Notes: generated from the letters alone by a model not told the origin. 18,717 bases of DNA from UBA9214 sp964443845 (GCA_964443845.1 CAYUFA010000053.1:1-18717); one strand, 5' to 3'. Positions 8,002 to 15,602 are shown, numbered from the stretch's first letter. A program made the numbers and translations.

Positions 8002-8955
8002 ATGCTGTCCCGGGTCGCTGAACAGGTCTACTGGATGGCGCGCTACATCGAGCGCGCCGAGAGCACTGCACGCCTGATCACGCTCAACTCGTTCATGATG
8101 ATGGATCTGCCGAAGGGCCTGCTGCCGGGCTGGGAACCGCTGATCTACATCACCGGCTCCGGGCGTGAATTCGAGGCACGCTACCACGATTACAGCGAAC
8201 GCTCGGTGGTCCGCTTCCTGATCGGCGACAGTAACCATGCCGGTTCCATCGTCGCCTGCCTGCACAGCGCGCGCGAGAACTGCCGCAGCGTGCGCGATGT
8301 CCTGCCGCGGCCGGCCTGGGAGGAACTGTCCGCCCTTTACAGCGAGGCGCGCGAGAACCTGCAGAGCGGCCTGACCCGGCGGCACCGCCACGCCTGGCTC
8401 AACCAGATCATCCACGGCTGCCAGTTGCTGTCCGGTGCGCTCAACTCGACCATGCCGCGCGACGAGGCCTTTTCGTTCCTGCGCCTGGGCCAGCATCTGG
8501 AACGTGCGGACATGACCACGCGCATCATCGACGCCCGCACCGTCAGCCTGTTGCCGGCGCAGGCACCGGAACTGGCACCGTTCGAATCGCTGCAGTGGAT
8601 GAGCGTACTCAACTCGCTGGATGCCTACCTGGTATACCGCCGGCGCCAGCAGACCCAGGTACGGCGGCGTCCCGTCCTGCGCTTCCTGGTGCAGGACCCG
8701 CGCTTCCCGCGCTCGGTGCTGTACAGCATCCGCGCCATCCGCACCTGTCTTGGCCAGCTGCCGAACCACCGGCACGCGCTGGAACAGGTCCGGGTACTGG
8801 ATAGCGCGCTGCGCAACCCGCAGATCCAGGAACTCCGCCAGAAGGCCCTGCACACCTTCCTCGACGACCTGCAACGCGACCTGATCGGGCTGCACAAACG
8901 GGTCAGCCAGACCTACTTCATCAACGGCAAGGCACACGGCACCGGCAACCAGTGA
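8002..8955 (+). CDS. Alpha-E domain protein
   Basis: The 317-residue product starts MLSRVAEQVYWMARYIERAE, the signature of the all-helical alpha-E family (DUF403, COG2307). Members occur almost always next to, or fused with, the circularly permuted ATP-grasp protein, as here. No catalytic activity is known for the family. It has been suggested that alpha-E proteins assist the ATP-grasp/transglutaminase enzymes, perhaps as a scaffold or substrate carrier. The length is usual for the family, and no membrane segments or signal peptide are seen. The start at 8002 is secure, with AGGAGG seven bases upstream. It is the last gene of the operon; a short hairpin follows directly after the stop. Annotations calling such proteins A-circularly permuted ATP-grasp partners or simply hypothetical refer to the same family. 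Confidence 0.95.
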   Translation: MLSRVAEQVYWMARYIERAESTARLITLNSFMMMDLPKGLLPGWEPLIYITGSGREFEARYHDYSERSVVRFLIGDSNHAGSIVACLHSARENCRSVRDVLPRPAWEELSALYSEARENLQSGLTRRHRHAWLNQIIHGCQLLSGALNSTMPRDEAFSFLRLGQHLERADMTTRIIDARTVSLLPAQAPELAPFESLQWMSVLNSLDAYLVYRRRQQTQVRRRPVLRFLVQDPRFPRSVLYSIRAIRTCLGQLPNHRHALEQVRVLDSALRNPQIQELRQKALHTFLDDLQRDLIGLHKRVSQTYFINGKAHGTGNQ

Positions 8956-8956
8956 T

Positions 8957-8976
8957 AAAGGGGTCAGTGCCCTTTT
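8957..8976 (+). terminator. Possible terminator after alpha-E
   Basis: AAAGGG (8957-8962) can pair with CCCTTT (8970-8975) across a seven-base loop, immediately after the alpha-E stop and ending in a short T run. The stem is weak and the T-tract short, so termination may be partial. Confidence 0.4.
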
Positions 8977-9041
8977 CCTGTGCGCGCGTTCCTGTGCCGT
9001 TGCACTGATCGATCGCACGTGCTCGCTGCACACACATAAAA

Positions 9042-9086
9042 CCGTAACCGTACTGTCACGGTGGTGTCACATCGTGCGGCTAGATT
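9042..9086 (+). promoter_or_regulatory. Pho box and -10 of the metallophosphoesterase gene
   Basis: Three seven-base units repeat with an exact 11-bp period: CCGTAAC (9042-9048), CTGTCAC (9053-9059) and GTGTCAC (9064-9070). This is the PhoB-binding pattern (consensus CTGTCAT-N4-CTGTCAY). Ten bases further on is TAGATT (9081-9086), a fair -10 hexamer at the position expected in Pho promoters, where the Pho box replaces the -35. The downstream gene encodes a secreted phosphoesterase-like protein, which fits induction by phosphate starvation. The expected 5' leader is about 65 bases. Confidence 0.75.
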
Positions 9087-9158
9087 TCCCCCACATCCCG
9101 GCGCGATGCAGTCACCGGCCGCGGTTCACACACCAGCAGGATGCAGGGGGAACCCTCC

Positions 9159-10214
9159 ATGCACAAACGTACCCGGATAGCGATACTGACAGCCCTGGCC
9201 TCCCTGGCCATCCCGTACGCAGCACTGGCCGGCCACGGCGACGACGGTCACGGCAGGCACAACGTACTGAAGGTGGCCCTGTGGGGCGACGAATTCTACA
9301 GTGACGACCCGGCCTCGAAGAGCAGCATGATCGAGCAGACCATCGCCTCCATGAACGCGCACGACCTGGACTTCACCATCTTCGCCGGCGACACCAAGAA
9401 CGGCAGCACGCTGTGCACGGACCAGGCCATCGGGCAGGACGTGGCGGACATCTTCAACAGTCTCAGGGCACCGACCCTGTATACGCCGGGAGACAACGAG
9501 TGGACGGACTGCCATCGCACCAGCAACGGCAGCTATGATCCGCTTGAACGCCTGTCCTACCTGCGCATGTTTTTCTACAACCAGGACACGACCCAGGGCC
9601 GGCACCCGCTCCGGGTGGAACGCCAGGGCGCACCGGGCGAGGCCTACAGCGAGAACAGCCGCTTCGTGCGCAACCACGTCGAGTTCGTGGCCGTGAACGT
9701 GCCGGGCAGCAACAACAACCTGGTGGCAACCGACCGCCAGTGTTTCAAGAAGTCCAGCCGCACCCGGGCGGACTGCGCCGCGGCGACCGCCGAGTACCAG
9801 GCCCGTAACGTACAGAACGTAGCCTGGCTGAGGGATTCGTTCGCAAAGGCCCGCACCGGTCACTACGCCGGCATCCTGATCGACATCCAGGCCGATATGT
9901 ACTTCCCGGTCGAGCTGAGCGATGGCGGCTACACGGACAACTTCCTGCCGACGCTGGATGCGGACAACGGCTACACGGATTTCTTCAACGCCCTGGCGGG
10001 AGAGACCCACAACTTTAACGGCCAGGTCGTGCTGGTACACGGCGACTCGCACTACTTCAGGATGGACAAGGCCATGGTCGACGCGGACGGACGCATTACG
10101 CCCAACTTCACCCGCATCGAGGTATTCGGCAGCGCGGACAACAGCTGGGTGGAGATGACCGTGGACCCCGCCAGCGACAACGTATTCTCGTTCCGGCCGG
10201 TGGTGCTGAAGTAG
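9159..10214 (+). CDS. Secreted metallophosphoesterase-like protein
   Basis: The 351-residue product has a Sec signal peptide (basic MHKRTR, hydrophobic core 7-20, ALA cleavage site at 22-24) and would act in the periplasm or outside the cell. The mature part shows calcineurin-like phosphoesterase landmarks: an early GDE (43-45), AGDTKNG (76-82), PGDNEW (110-115) and HGDSH (294-298), which supply Asp, Asn and His ligands for a two-metal centre. The usual first motif DxH is replaced by WGDEFY, as seen in this extracellular subgroup, so the metal site may differ from classical phosphatases. The substrate is not known. The ATG at 9159 follows a GGGGGA run and gives the signal peptide; a TTG/ATG further upstream (9141) only adds six residues. 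The gene stands alone, preceded by a Pho box and followed by a strong terminator, so phosphate-starvation induction is likely. Confidence 0.85.
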   Translation: MHKRTRIAILTALASLAIPYAALAGHGDDGHGRHNVLKVALWGDEFYSDDPASKSSMIEQTIASMNAHDLDFTIFAGDTKNGSTLCTDQAIGQDVADIFNSLRAPTLYTPGDNEWTDCHRTSNGSYDPLERLSYLRMFFYNQDTTQGRHPLRVERQGAPGEAYSENSRFVRNHVEFVAVNVPGSNNNLVATDRQCFKKSSRTRADCAAATAEYQARNVQNVAWLRDSFAKARTGHYAGILIDIQADMYFPVELSDGGYTDNFLPTLDADNGYTDFFNALAGETHNFNGQVVLVHGDSHYFRMDKAMVDADGRITPNFTRIEVFGSADNSWVEMTVDPASDNVFSFRPVVLK

Positions 10215-10254
10215 CTGACACACCAGACAACAAATCGGCACGTGCAGTCATTTA

Positions 10255-10279
10255 CCCCGGCCCTGCCGGGGTTTGTTTT
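10255..10279 (+). terminator. Intrinsic terminator of the metallophosphoesterase gene
   Basis: CCCCGGC (10255-10261) and GCCGGGG (10265-10271) form a perfect seven-base-pair stem with a three-base loop, followed by TTTGTTTT. It lies 41 bases after the stop codon, between convergent genes. The reverse strand lacks a U-tract, so it mainly serves the plus strand. Confidence 0.85.
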
Positions 10280-10288
10280 CTGCGCCGC

Positions 10289-10723
10289 TCAGATCTGTCC
10301 GCGCAGGTGCGCCAGCACCTCGTGGTCATCCAGCGGCCCGAGGTTCTTTTCCAGTTCCGTCACCGACACCCCCGGCGGCAGGTCCAGGTGCTTGCGGATC
10401 AGGCCGAGGAGGTGCGGACCGGCGACCACCAGCAGGCGGTTGCAGCGCTCCGCCTGGCAGGCGGCGCGCAGGTATTCGGCGATACGGCTGACATAACGAA
10501 TCCGCGCCTGTTCCACCGGGTCCACCGCGCTACCCACGCCATGGCGGCCATGACCGATGTTATCGAACGCCCGCCCCGGCCGGTCCGCCTGGATGTCCTG
10601 ACTTCTTGCGTGCCCTTCGGGATGCGCCAGCATGACGACGGGGTGGAGCATCCCGTCTTCCCGTTCCACACTGTAGATCCGTGTCTTTTCGTTGTCTGCG
10701 ACAACCACCCAGCGTTTCGACAT
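10289..10723 (-). CDS. Host-attachment family protein
   Basis: The 144-residue product starts MSKRWVVVADNEKTRIYSV and contains the RLLVVAGPHLLGLIRKHL and late LGPLDDHEVLAHLR stretches typical of the 'protein required for attachment to host cells' family (PF10116). That family is related to the bacterial eRF1-like/VLRF1 superfamily. The family name comes from an agrobacterial attachment phenotype; the fold suggests a ribosome- or stress-linked cytosolic role, so the name should not be taken as function. There is no signal peptide. The ATG at 10723 has GGGAG seven bases upstream, and residues encoded further upstream look unlike the family. The gene is convergent with the metallophosphoesterase gene. 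An FNR/ANR-like site lies about 70-85 bases upstream of its start, hinting at oxygen-dependent expression. Confidence 0.85.
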   Translation of the reverse strand: MSKRWVVVADNEKTRIYSVEREDGMLHPVVMLAHPEGHARSQDIQADRPGRAFDNIGHGRHGVGSAVDPVEQARIRYVSRIAEYLRAACQAERCNRLLVVAGPHLLGLIRKHLDLPPGVSVTELEKNLGPLDDHEVLAHLRGQI

Positions 10724-10793
10724 GACTCTGCTCCCGTGCAGATTTGACGGCAATTACCAGAAGAAAACGTACCGCTGCAGGTACAGAAGCCTG

Positions 10794-10807
10794 TTGACCG
10801 TTATCAA
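10794..10807. promoter_or_regulatory. FNR/ANR-like operator
   Basis: TTGAC-N4-ATCAA differs at one base from the FNR/ANR consensus TTGAT-N4-ATCAA. Its centre is 78 bases upstream of the host-attachment-family start. A -10-like TACGTT on the minus strand (10771-10766) lies about where a class II FNR promoter would need it. It could also serve the plus-strand ABM/alcohol dehydrogenase genes 175 bases away. Confidence 0.45.
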
Positions 10808-10975
10808 ACACCCCGAAGAAATGCCGGCCGGCTCCGCCAGGCACACGCTCTTTGCCGGGCCCGCATCGATACGCACCCTGACGGTTCCCCGGATCGTGCC
10901 GGGCGACTACCATTAGCCGCTGGAAGGCGGAGGACCCGCCACCGGCACGCCACCCTGACCCGGAGGACCCACGCC

Positions 10976-11272
10976 ATGCATGTCACCCTTGTGTATATCA
11001 GCGTCAAGCCCGCATATATCGACGATTTCATCGCGGCCACCGCCCGTAACCACGCCGCCTCGATACAGGAATCCGGCAACCGCCGCTTCGACGTGCTGCA
11101 GTCCGCCGACGAGCCGGCGCAGTTCGTGCTGTACGAGGCCTACGCCAGCGCGGACGACGCGGCGGCGCACAAGCAGACGGAACATTATCTGGCCTGGCGC
11201 GACGCCGTGGCCGGCTGGATGGCGGAACCGCGCCGCGGGGTGGCCTATCACGGGCTGTACCCGCATGGCTGA
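10976..11272 (+). CDS. LsrG-like antibiotic biosynthesis monooxygenase (ABM) domain protein
   Basis: The 98-residue protein is a single ABM domain (ferredoxin-like fold, dimeric in the family) and closely follows the pattern of LsrG: MHVTLVYISV at the start, NHAASIQESGNRRFDVLQ in the middle, and YEAY followed by HKQTEHY. LsrG processes phosphorylated autoinducer-2, while relatives such as YgiN act as quinol monooxygenases. Nothing else of an lsr operon is visible, so AI-2 degradation is not supported here and the true substrate is open. GGAGG lies nine bases upstream of the ATG at 10976. The stop codon overlaps the start of the iron alcohol dehydrogenase gene by eight bases, indicating translational coupling and probably a shared pathway, for example handling a reactive carbonyl or enol. 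Confidence 0.85.
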   Translation: MHVTLVYISVKPAYIDDFIAATARNHAASIQESGNRRFDVLQSADEPAQFVLYEAYASADDAAAHKQTEHYLAWRDAVAGWMAEPRRGVAYHGLYPHG

Positions 11273-12467
11273 CATGCAACCGGGCACCTTCTCCATCGCG
11301 CGCCTGCCGCGTATCGAGTTCGGACCCGGCACCTGCGCGAAACTGCCGGAACTGGTGGCCCGCCATGGCCGGCAGGCCCTGTTGGTGACCGGATCGCACT
11401 CGTTTCCTTCGACGCCGCAATGGGCCGGGCTGATCAGCGCACTGGAGCAGCGCGACATCACCTGGTACCACGCCACCATCGATGGCGAGCCCTCCCCGCA
11501 CCGCGTCGACCAGCTGGTTGCAGAGCATGCGGACAGCAGCATCGACGTGGTGCTTGGCATCGGTGGTGGCAGCGCGCTCGATGCCGCCAAGGCGATCGCC
11601 GGACTGCTGCGCATCCGCGGCAGCGTCATGGACTACCTCGAAGGCGCAGGACCGGAACGGCCCTACCCGGGACCGGCCGTGCCGCTGATCGCCGTGCCGA
11701 CCACGGCCGGCACCGGCAGCGAGGCCACGAAGAATGCCGTGCTGAGCGTCCCCGGCCGTAGCGGCTTCAAGAAATCCTTTCGTGACGAGCAGCTGGTGGC
11801 GGCGTATGCGGTGGTCGACCCCGACCTGCTGACCACCTGCCCGCCACGCGTCGTCGCGGCCAACGGAATGGATGCGCTCACCCAGTTGCTGGAATCCTAC
11901 GTGTCGCTGCGCGCCAGCGCCTTCACCGACGCGCTCGCCGTCAGCGGCCTGCATGCCGTGCGTGACGGGCTGCTGCCCTGGTTCGAACACCGTGCGACTG
12001 ACCCGGCGGCGGCACGCGCGCGCATGGCCTACGCGGCGCTGCTCTCCGGCATCACGCTCGCGCAGTGCGGCCTGGGCTCCGTACACGGCCTGGCCTCGCC
12101 GCTGGGCGCGTTCTTCCCGATCCCGCACGGCGTGGTGTGTGGCACGCTGGTGGGGACCTGTACCGCCGTCAACCTCGATGCGCTGCGCGCACGCGCAGCG
12201 GAGAGCGTGGCGCTGGACAAGTACGCGCAGGCCGCGAGCATCCTCTGCCAGCGCAGCTTCAGCAGCCGCGCCGAGGCCGGGGAAGCGCTGGTGCAGCTAC
12301 TGGCGGGCTGGACCGAACGCCTGCAGCTGCCACGGCTGGGTGACTACGGACTGACGGCGGGCGACCTCGACCACGTGGTCGCGCACGCGCGCGGCAGCAG
12401 CATGCGTACCAACCCGGTAGTGCTGACCGACGCCGAGATCCGGGCCTGTCTGGAGGAGCGGCTCTAG
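11265..12467 (+). CDS. Iron-type (group III) alcohol dehydrogenase family protein
   Basis: The 400-residue product has the group III layout: an N-terminal nucleotide-binding part with GIGGGSALDAAKA (GGGS at 100-103), TTAGTGSE near 145, and an all-helical metal-binding part. The family's metal ligands are Asp, His, His, His. Here Asp203 (GMDAL), His274 (SVHGLASP) and His288 (IPHG) are present, but the second ligand is Gln207 (DALTQ instead of DALTH). A DALTQ variant occurs in a subset of the family, so this is not necessarily loss of function, but the metal and substrate may differ. Reduction of an aldehyde or ketone with NAD(P)H, or the reverse, is the expected reaction. The ATG at 11265 overlaps the upstream ABM gene by eight bases; an ATG at 11274 is the alternative. 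The gene converges on the 2OG-oxygenase gene, 43 bases away, where only a weak hairpin (12488-12503) is seen. Confidence 0.9.
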   Translation: MADMQPGTFSIARLPRIEFGPGTCAKLPELVARHGRQALLVTGSHSFPSTPQWAGLISALEQRDITWYHATIDGEPSPHRVDQLVAEHADSSIDVVLGIGGGSALDAAKAIAGLLRIRGSVMDYLEGAGPERPYPGPAVPLIAVPTTAGTGSEATKNAVLSVPGRSGFKKSFRDEQLVAAYAVVDPDLLTTCPPRVVAANGMDALTQLLESYVSLRASAFTDALAVSGLHAVRDGLLPWFEHRATDPAAARARMAYAALLSGITLAQCGLGSVHGLASPLGAFFPIPHGVVCGTLVGTCTAVNLDALRARAAESVALDKYAQAASILCQRSFSSRAEAGEALVQLLAGWTERLQLPRLGDYGLTAGDLDHVVAHARGSSMRTNPVVLTDAEIRACLEERL

Positions 12468-12510
12468 ACACTGCCGCCGCGGGCCACGCCGGCACAGACC
12501 GGCCGGGGGG

Positions 12511-13197
12511 TCAGGGGGTGAGAAACCATCCCGTGGTGGTGTACCGGGCTCCCTGCGCATAGTTCGCCACCTGGGAAACAAAGTGCGCGGTCGGCACACG
12601 GAACAGCGTCAGGGTATTGAAGGCAGGCTTGTGGGTGGCAACGATGGCATTGGTACTGTCCTGGATGTGCAACATCCCGCCCCAGTCCGCCTGCCAGACC
12701 GGGGTAAATCCGAAGACATAGGCAGCCGCACGGTTTTCCACGTCAGTACTGTCGGTGTGTCGCCGCAGAAAACAGGATGGCCGGTAGCAGGTGGCCTGGC
12801 CGGTCGCGGTAACAATACCCAGATTCCCGGTGACGTACTTGATGAACCCCAGGAAATTTTCCCCGCGAACGTAGTCAAAGAATTCACGCAGTTCGTCACA
12901 GGGAATTCCCTCCAGGGCGCGCCGGAAATAGAAATAGGCAAAGCCACCGGCAGCCTTGGCAAGGATTTCACGGTTCATCTCGGCCACCTTCTGCGGTGAA
13001 CAGGAGGCGAGTTCCTGCGACGAGATGGATACCGGGCCGTGCGCGGACAGATAGCACAGCTCCCAGTCCGTCCTGTGAATCAGCGCATTGCCGACCGTGT
13101 TTGCATAGTCGGGTTGCAGGATATTCTCGATCCTGGCGAACCCGGACCGTTCGTAACCGGTTCTGGCCAGATCCCAGTCCAGCGCTTCGTTCAGCAT
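12511..13197 (-). CDS. 2OG-Fe(II) oxygenase, prolyl 4-hydroxylase-like
   Basis: The 228-residue product shows the double-stranded beta-helix signature of 2-oxoglutarate/iron oxygenases: His147 and Asp149 in RRHTDSTD, His205 in VPTAHFVSQV, and Arg218 in ARYTTTGWF, which would bind the 2OG carboxylate. The C-terminal order (ADWGGMLHIQD, FNTLTLFRVP, HFVSQV, RYTTTGWFL) is that of the prolyl 4-hydroxylase/Tpa1-like branch. The substrate may be a protein proline or a small molecule and cannot be read from the sequence. No signal peptide is seen, so it is cytosolic. The ATG at 13197 has GGAGG about nine bases upstream. The gene is divergent from the MoxR/Bat operon across a 440-bp region rich in operator-like elements; its neighbour on the other side (alcohol dehydrogenase) is convergent. 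Base composition is slightly lower in GC than the neighbours. Confidence 0.88.
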   Translation of the reverse strand: MLNEALDWDLARTGYERSGFARIENILQPDYANTVGNALIHRTDWELCYLSAHGPVSISSQELASCSPQKVAEMNREILAKAAGGFAYFYFRRALEGIPCDELREFFDYVRGENFLGFIKYVTGNLGIVTATGQATCYRPSCFLRRHTDSTDVENRAAAYVFGFTPVWQADWGGMLHIQDSTNAIVATHKPAFNTLTLFRVPTAHFVSQVANYAQGARYTTTGWFLTP

Positions 13198-13338
13198 GTT
13201 TGCCTGCCTCCGTCCGCCCAGAGCATGTTACCCAAACGGGGGGAACACGTCATGGCCGGCGCTGCCGGGGGTAGCAGGGACAGTCGGTCCGCTTTCCCCC
13301 AGCGGAGATCCGGGAGGGTGAAACGAGGCGGCCGGCAG

Positions 13339-13365
13339 GGTACCGGGTCAAGACCTCCCGGTACC
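13339..13365. repeat. Perfect 9-bp inverted repeat
   Basis: GGTACCGGG (13339-13347) and CCCGGTACC (13357-13365) are exact reverse complements around a nine-base spacer. Neither strand has a U-tract after it, so a simple terminator is unlikely. It could be an operator or an RNA stem in a leader. Confidence 0.7.
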
Positions 13366-13369
13366 ATGG

Positions 13370-13385
13370 ATTGACTCAGGTCAAT
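13370..13385. promoter_or_regulatory. FNR/FixK-like palindrome
   Basis: ATTGAC-TCAG-GTCAAT is a perfect six-base inverted repeat with a four-base spacer. TTGAC-N4-GTCAA fits the binding pattern of the FNR/CRP family (FNR: TTGAT-N4-ATCAA; FixK-type sites tolerate the C/G variant). It could act on the 2OG oxygenase gene (start 173 bases away) or the Bat operon (253 bases away). Confidence 0.45.
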
Positions 13386-13403
13386 ACCGGAAGAGTAGGA
13401 AAA

Positions 13404-13454
13404 GGGCAAACTTTCTGTCACTATGGGACAAACTATCAGTCACTATGGGGCAAA
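13404..13454. repeat. 22-bp tandem direct repeats
   Basis: Two adjacent units (13411-13432 and 13433-13454) agree at 19 of 22 positions and share GTCACTATGGG followed by CAAA. A partial third unit (GGGCAAA, 13404-13410) keeps the same 22-bp phase. A looser TATGGGATA appears at 13482. A 22-bp period is two DNA turns and would place repeated protein contacts on the same face, as in an operator or iteron array. Confidence 0.65.
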
Positions 13455-13637
13455 TACCTGATCCGAAATCCCGTACCCGCGTATGGGATAGAGTACAGGT
13501 TGTGAATATACTGGCTGAAGCTGTCACCACCATGACCCGTGCGCCATGCGCCGGGTCCACTGCATACAACGTGGATGATGCCCGGCCTTCCCAGCTGCGG
13601 GTAGCAGTGAATTCCGAGAGATCGAGGAGCGTGTAAC

Positions 13638-14630
<993 letters not shown>

Positions 14631-14685
14631 TATTCCGTCTGCTGTCCCGTTGCCGTCCGGTGTTGACGGCCATCCCCGCCGCATC

Positions 14686-15597
14686 ATGAGCCTGCACCCG
14701 CAACTGGATGACCTGCTGGAATTGCGCCACCAGGCACGCACGCTGGGCGTGGCGGCCCATCATCTCGTCAATTCCACCTTCACCGGCCTGTATGCCTCGG
14801 TATTTCGCGGGACCGGCCTCGACTTCGAGGAGGTACGCGAATACCGCGCCGGTGACGACATCCGCAACATGGACTGGCTGGTCACGGCACGCACCAACAA
14901 ACCGCACCTGAAGGTATTCCGCGAGGAACGCCAGCGCAGTGTTCTGCTGTGCGTTGACACGGGGCCGCACATGAGTTTCGGCACCCGCGGCACCTTCAAA
15001 TCCATCCAGGCAGCGCGGGTTGCCGCGCTGATCGGCTGGGCCGCCAGCAAGCAGCACGACCGGGTCGGCGGGGTGCTGTTCGGTAACCCGGCCACCGACC
15101 TGCGCTACTACCGTGCCACGCCGGGCCGGCGCGGACTCTGGCAGTTGCTGCGCGCACTGACCGACCCCATCGAGCGCGGCAACACGGACGAGTCGCAGCT
15201 GATGGCCGCCCTGCAGCATCTGGAGAGCGGTGCCGCCACCGGTTCGCTGATCTTCGTCATCGCCCCGCTCAACCAGGTAACCACCGGCCTCGAACGCATC
15301 CTGGGCAACCTGAAGCAGCGTCACGACGTGGTATTGCTGCCGATCGATGACCCTGCCGACCGGGAACTGCCGGCCATGGGCCCGGTGATCTTTTGCAACG
15401 CCGCCGGCGAGCTGCTGGAAGTGGACACCGACAACGAGATCGGGCGCGCCGCCTTTCGCGCCGACTGGGACCAGCGGCGCACGGAACTGCAGGAACTCGC
15501 CTGGCGGCTGGGAATCGGCCTGATCCCGGTCAGCACCACCGACGACATTCACCGCACCCTGGTCAACGGGCTGCGCCACTACGCCAGGCGGCGCTAG
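14686..15597 (+). CDS. DUF58 domain protein of the MoxR/Bat operon
   Basis: The 303-residue product carries the DUF58 core between residues 41 and 100 (GTGLDFEEVREYRAGDDIRN, MDW, then FREERQRSVLLCVD), the constant partner of MoxR in these operons. The domain continues into a VWA-like fold, where LLCVDTGPHMSFG takes the place of the metal site. Its molecular role is unknown. The N-terminus (MSLHPQLDDLLELRHQAR) matches the family start, which favours ATG 14686; its Shine-Dalgarno is poor. A TTG at 14617 would overlap moxR by 14 bases but sits only three bases from a GGAGG and adds 23 unlikely residues. No membrane segments are seen, so it is probably cytosolic or membrane-associated through partners. 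It lies 55 bases after the MoxR gene and six before the DUF4381 gene. Confidence 0.92.
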   Translation: MSLHPQLDDLLELRHQARTLGVAAHHLVNSTFTGLYASVFRGTGLDFEEVREYRAGDDIRNMDWLVTARTNKPHLKVFREERQRSVLLCVDTGPHMSFGTRGTFKSIQAARVAALIGWAASKQHDRVGGVLFGNPATDLRYYRATPGRRGLWQLLRALTDPIERGNTDESQLMAALQHLESGAATGSLIFVIAPLNQVTTGLERILGNLKQRHDVVLLPIDDPADRELPAMGPVIFCNAAGELLEVDTDNEIGRAAFRADWDQRRTELQELAWRLGIGLIPVSTTDDIHRTLVNGLRHYARRR

Positions 15598-15602
15598 CAA
15601 AC

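Larger units (their letters stand above)
13198..13637. other. Regulatory region between the 2OG oxygenase and the Bat operon
   Basis: This 440-bp divergent region has no gene but contains several ordered elements, each listed separately: a long perfect hairpin (13339-13365), an FNR/FixK-like palindrome (13370-13385) and 22-bp tandem repeats (13411-13454). A TATACT at 13508 could be a -10 for the MoxR operon, but a matching -35 is not evident. The region is AT-richer than its surroundings. Confidence 0.6.

Noticed and set aside
8957..8976. AAAGGGGTCAG...CCCTTT as a REP/RAYT-associated repeat
   Set aside because: The start resembles motifs seen near REP-type transposases, but there is one copy and no transposase, so it is listed only as a possible terminator.
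10740..10975. Small open frame on the plus strand (10692-10916)
   Set aside because: It overlaps the start of the well-supported minus-strand gene, and its translation is basic and featureless.
10976..11272. AI-2 degradation role for the LsrG-like protein
   Set aside because: No lsrACDBFK or lsrR homologue is present in the window, so the similarity supports only the fold and family.
13404..13454. 22-bp repeats as a CRISPR array
   Set aside because: The units are directly adjacent without spacers, only two are good copies, and no cas gene is near.
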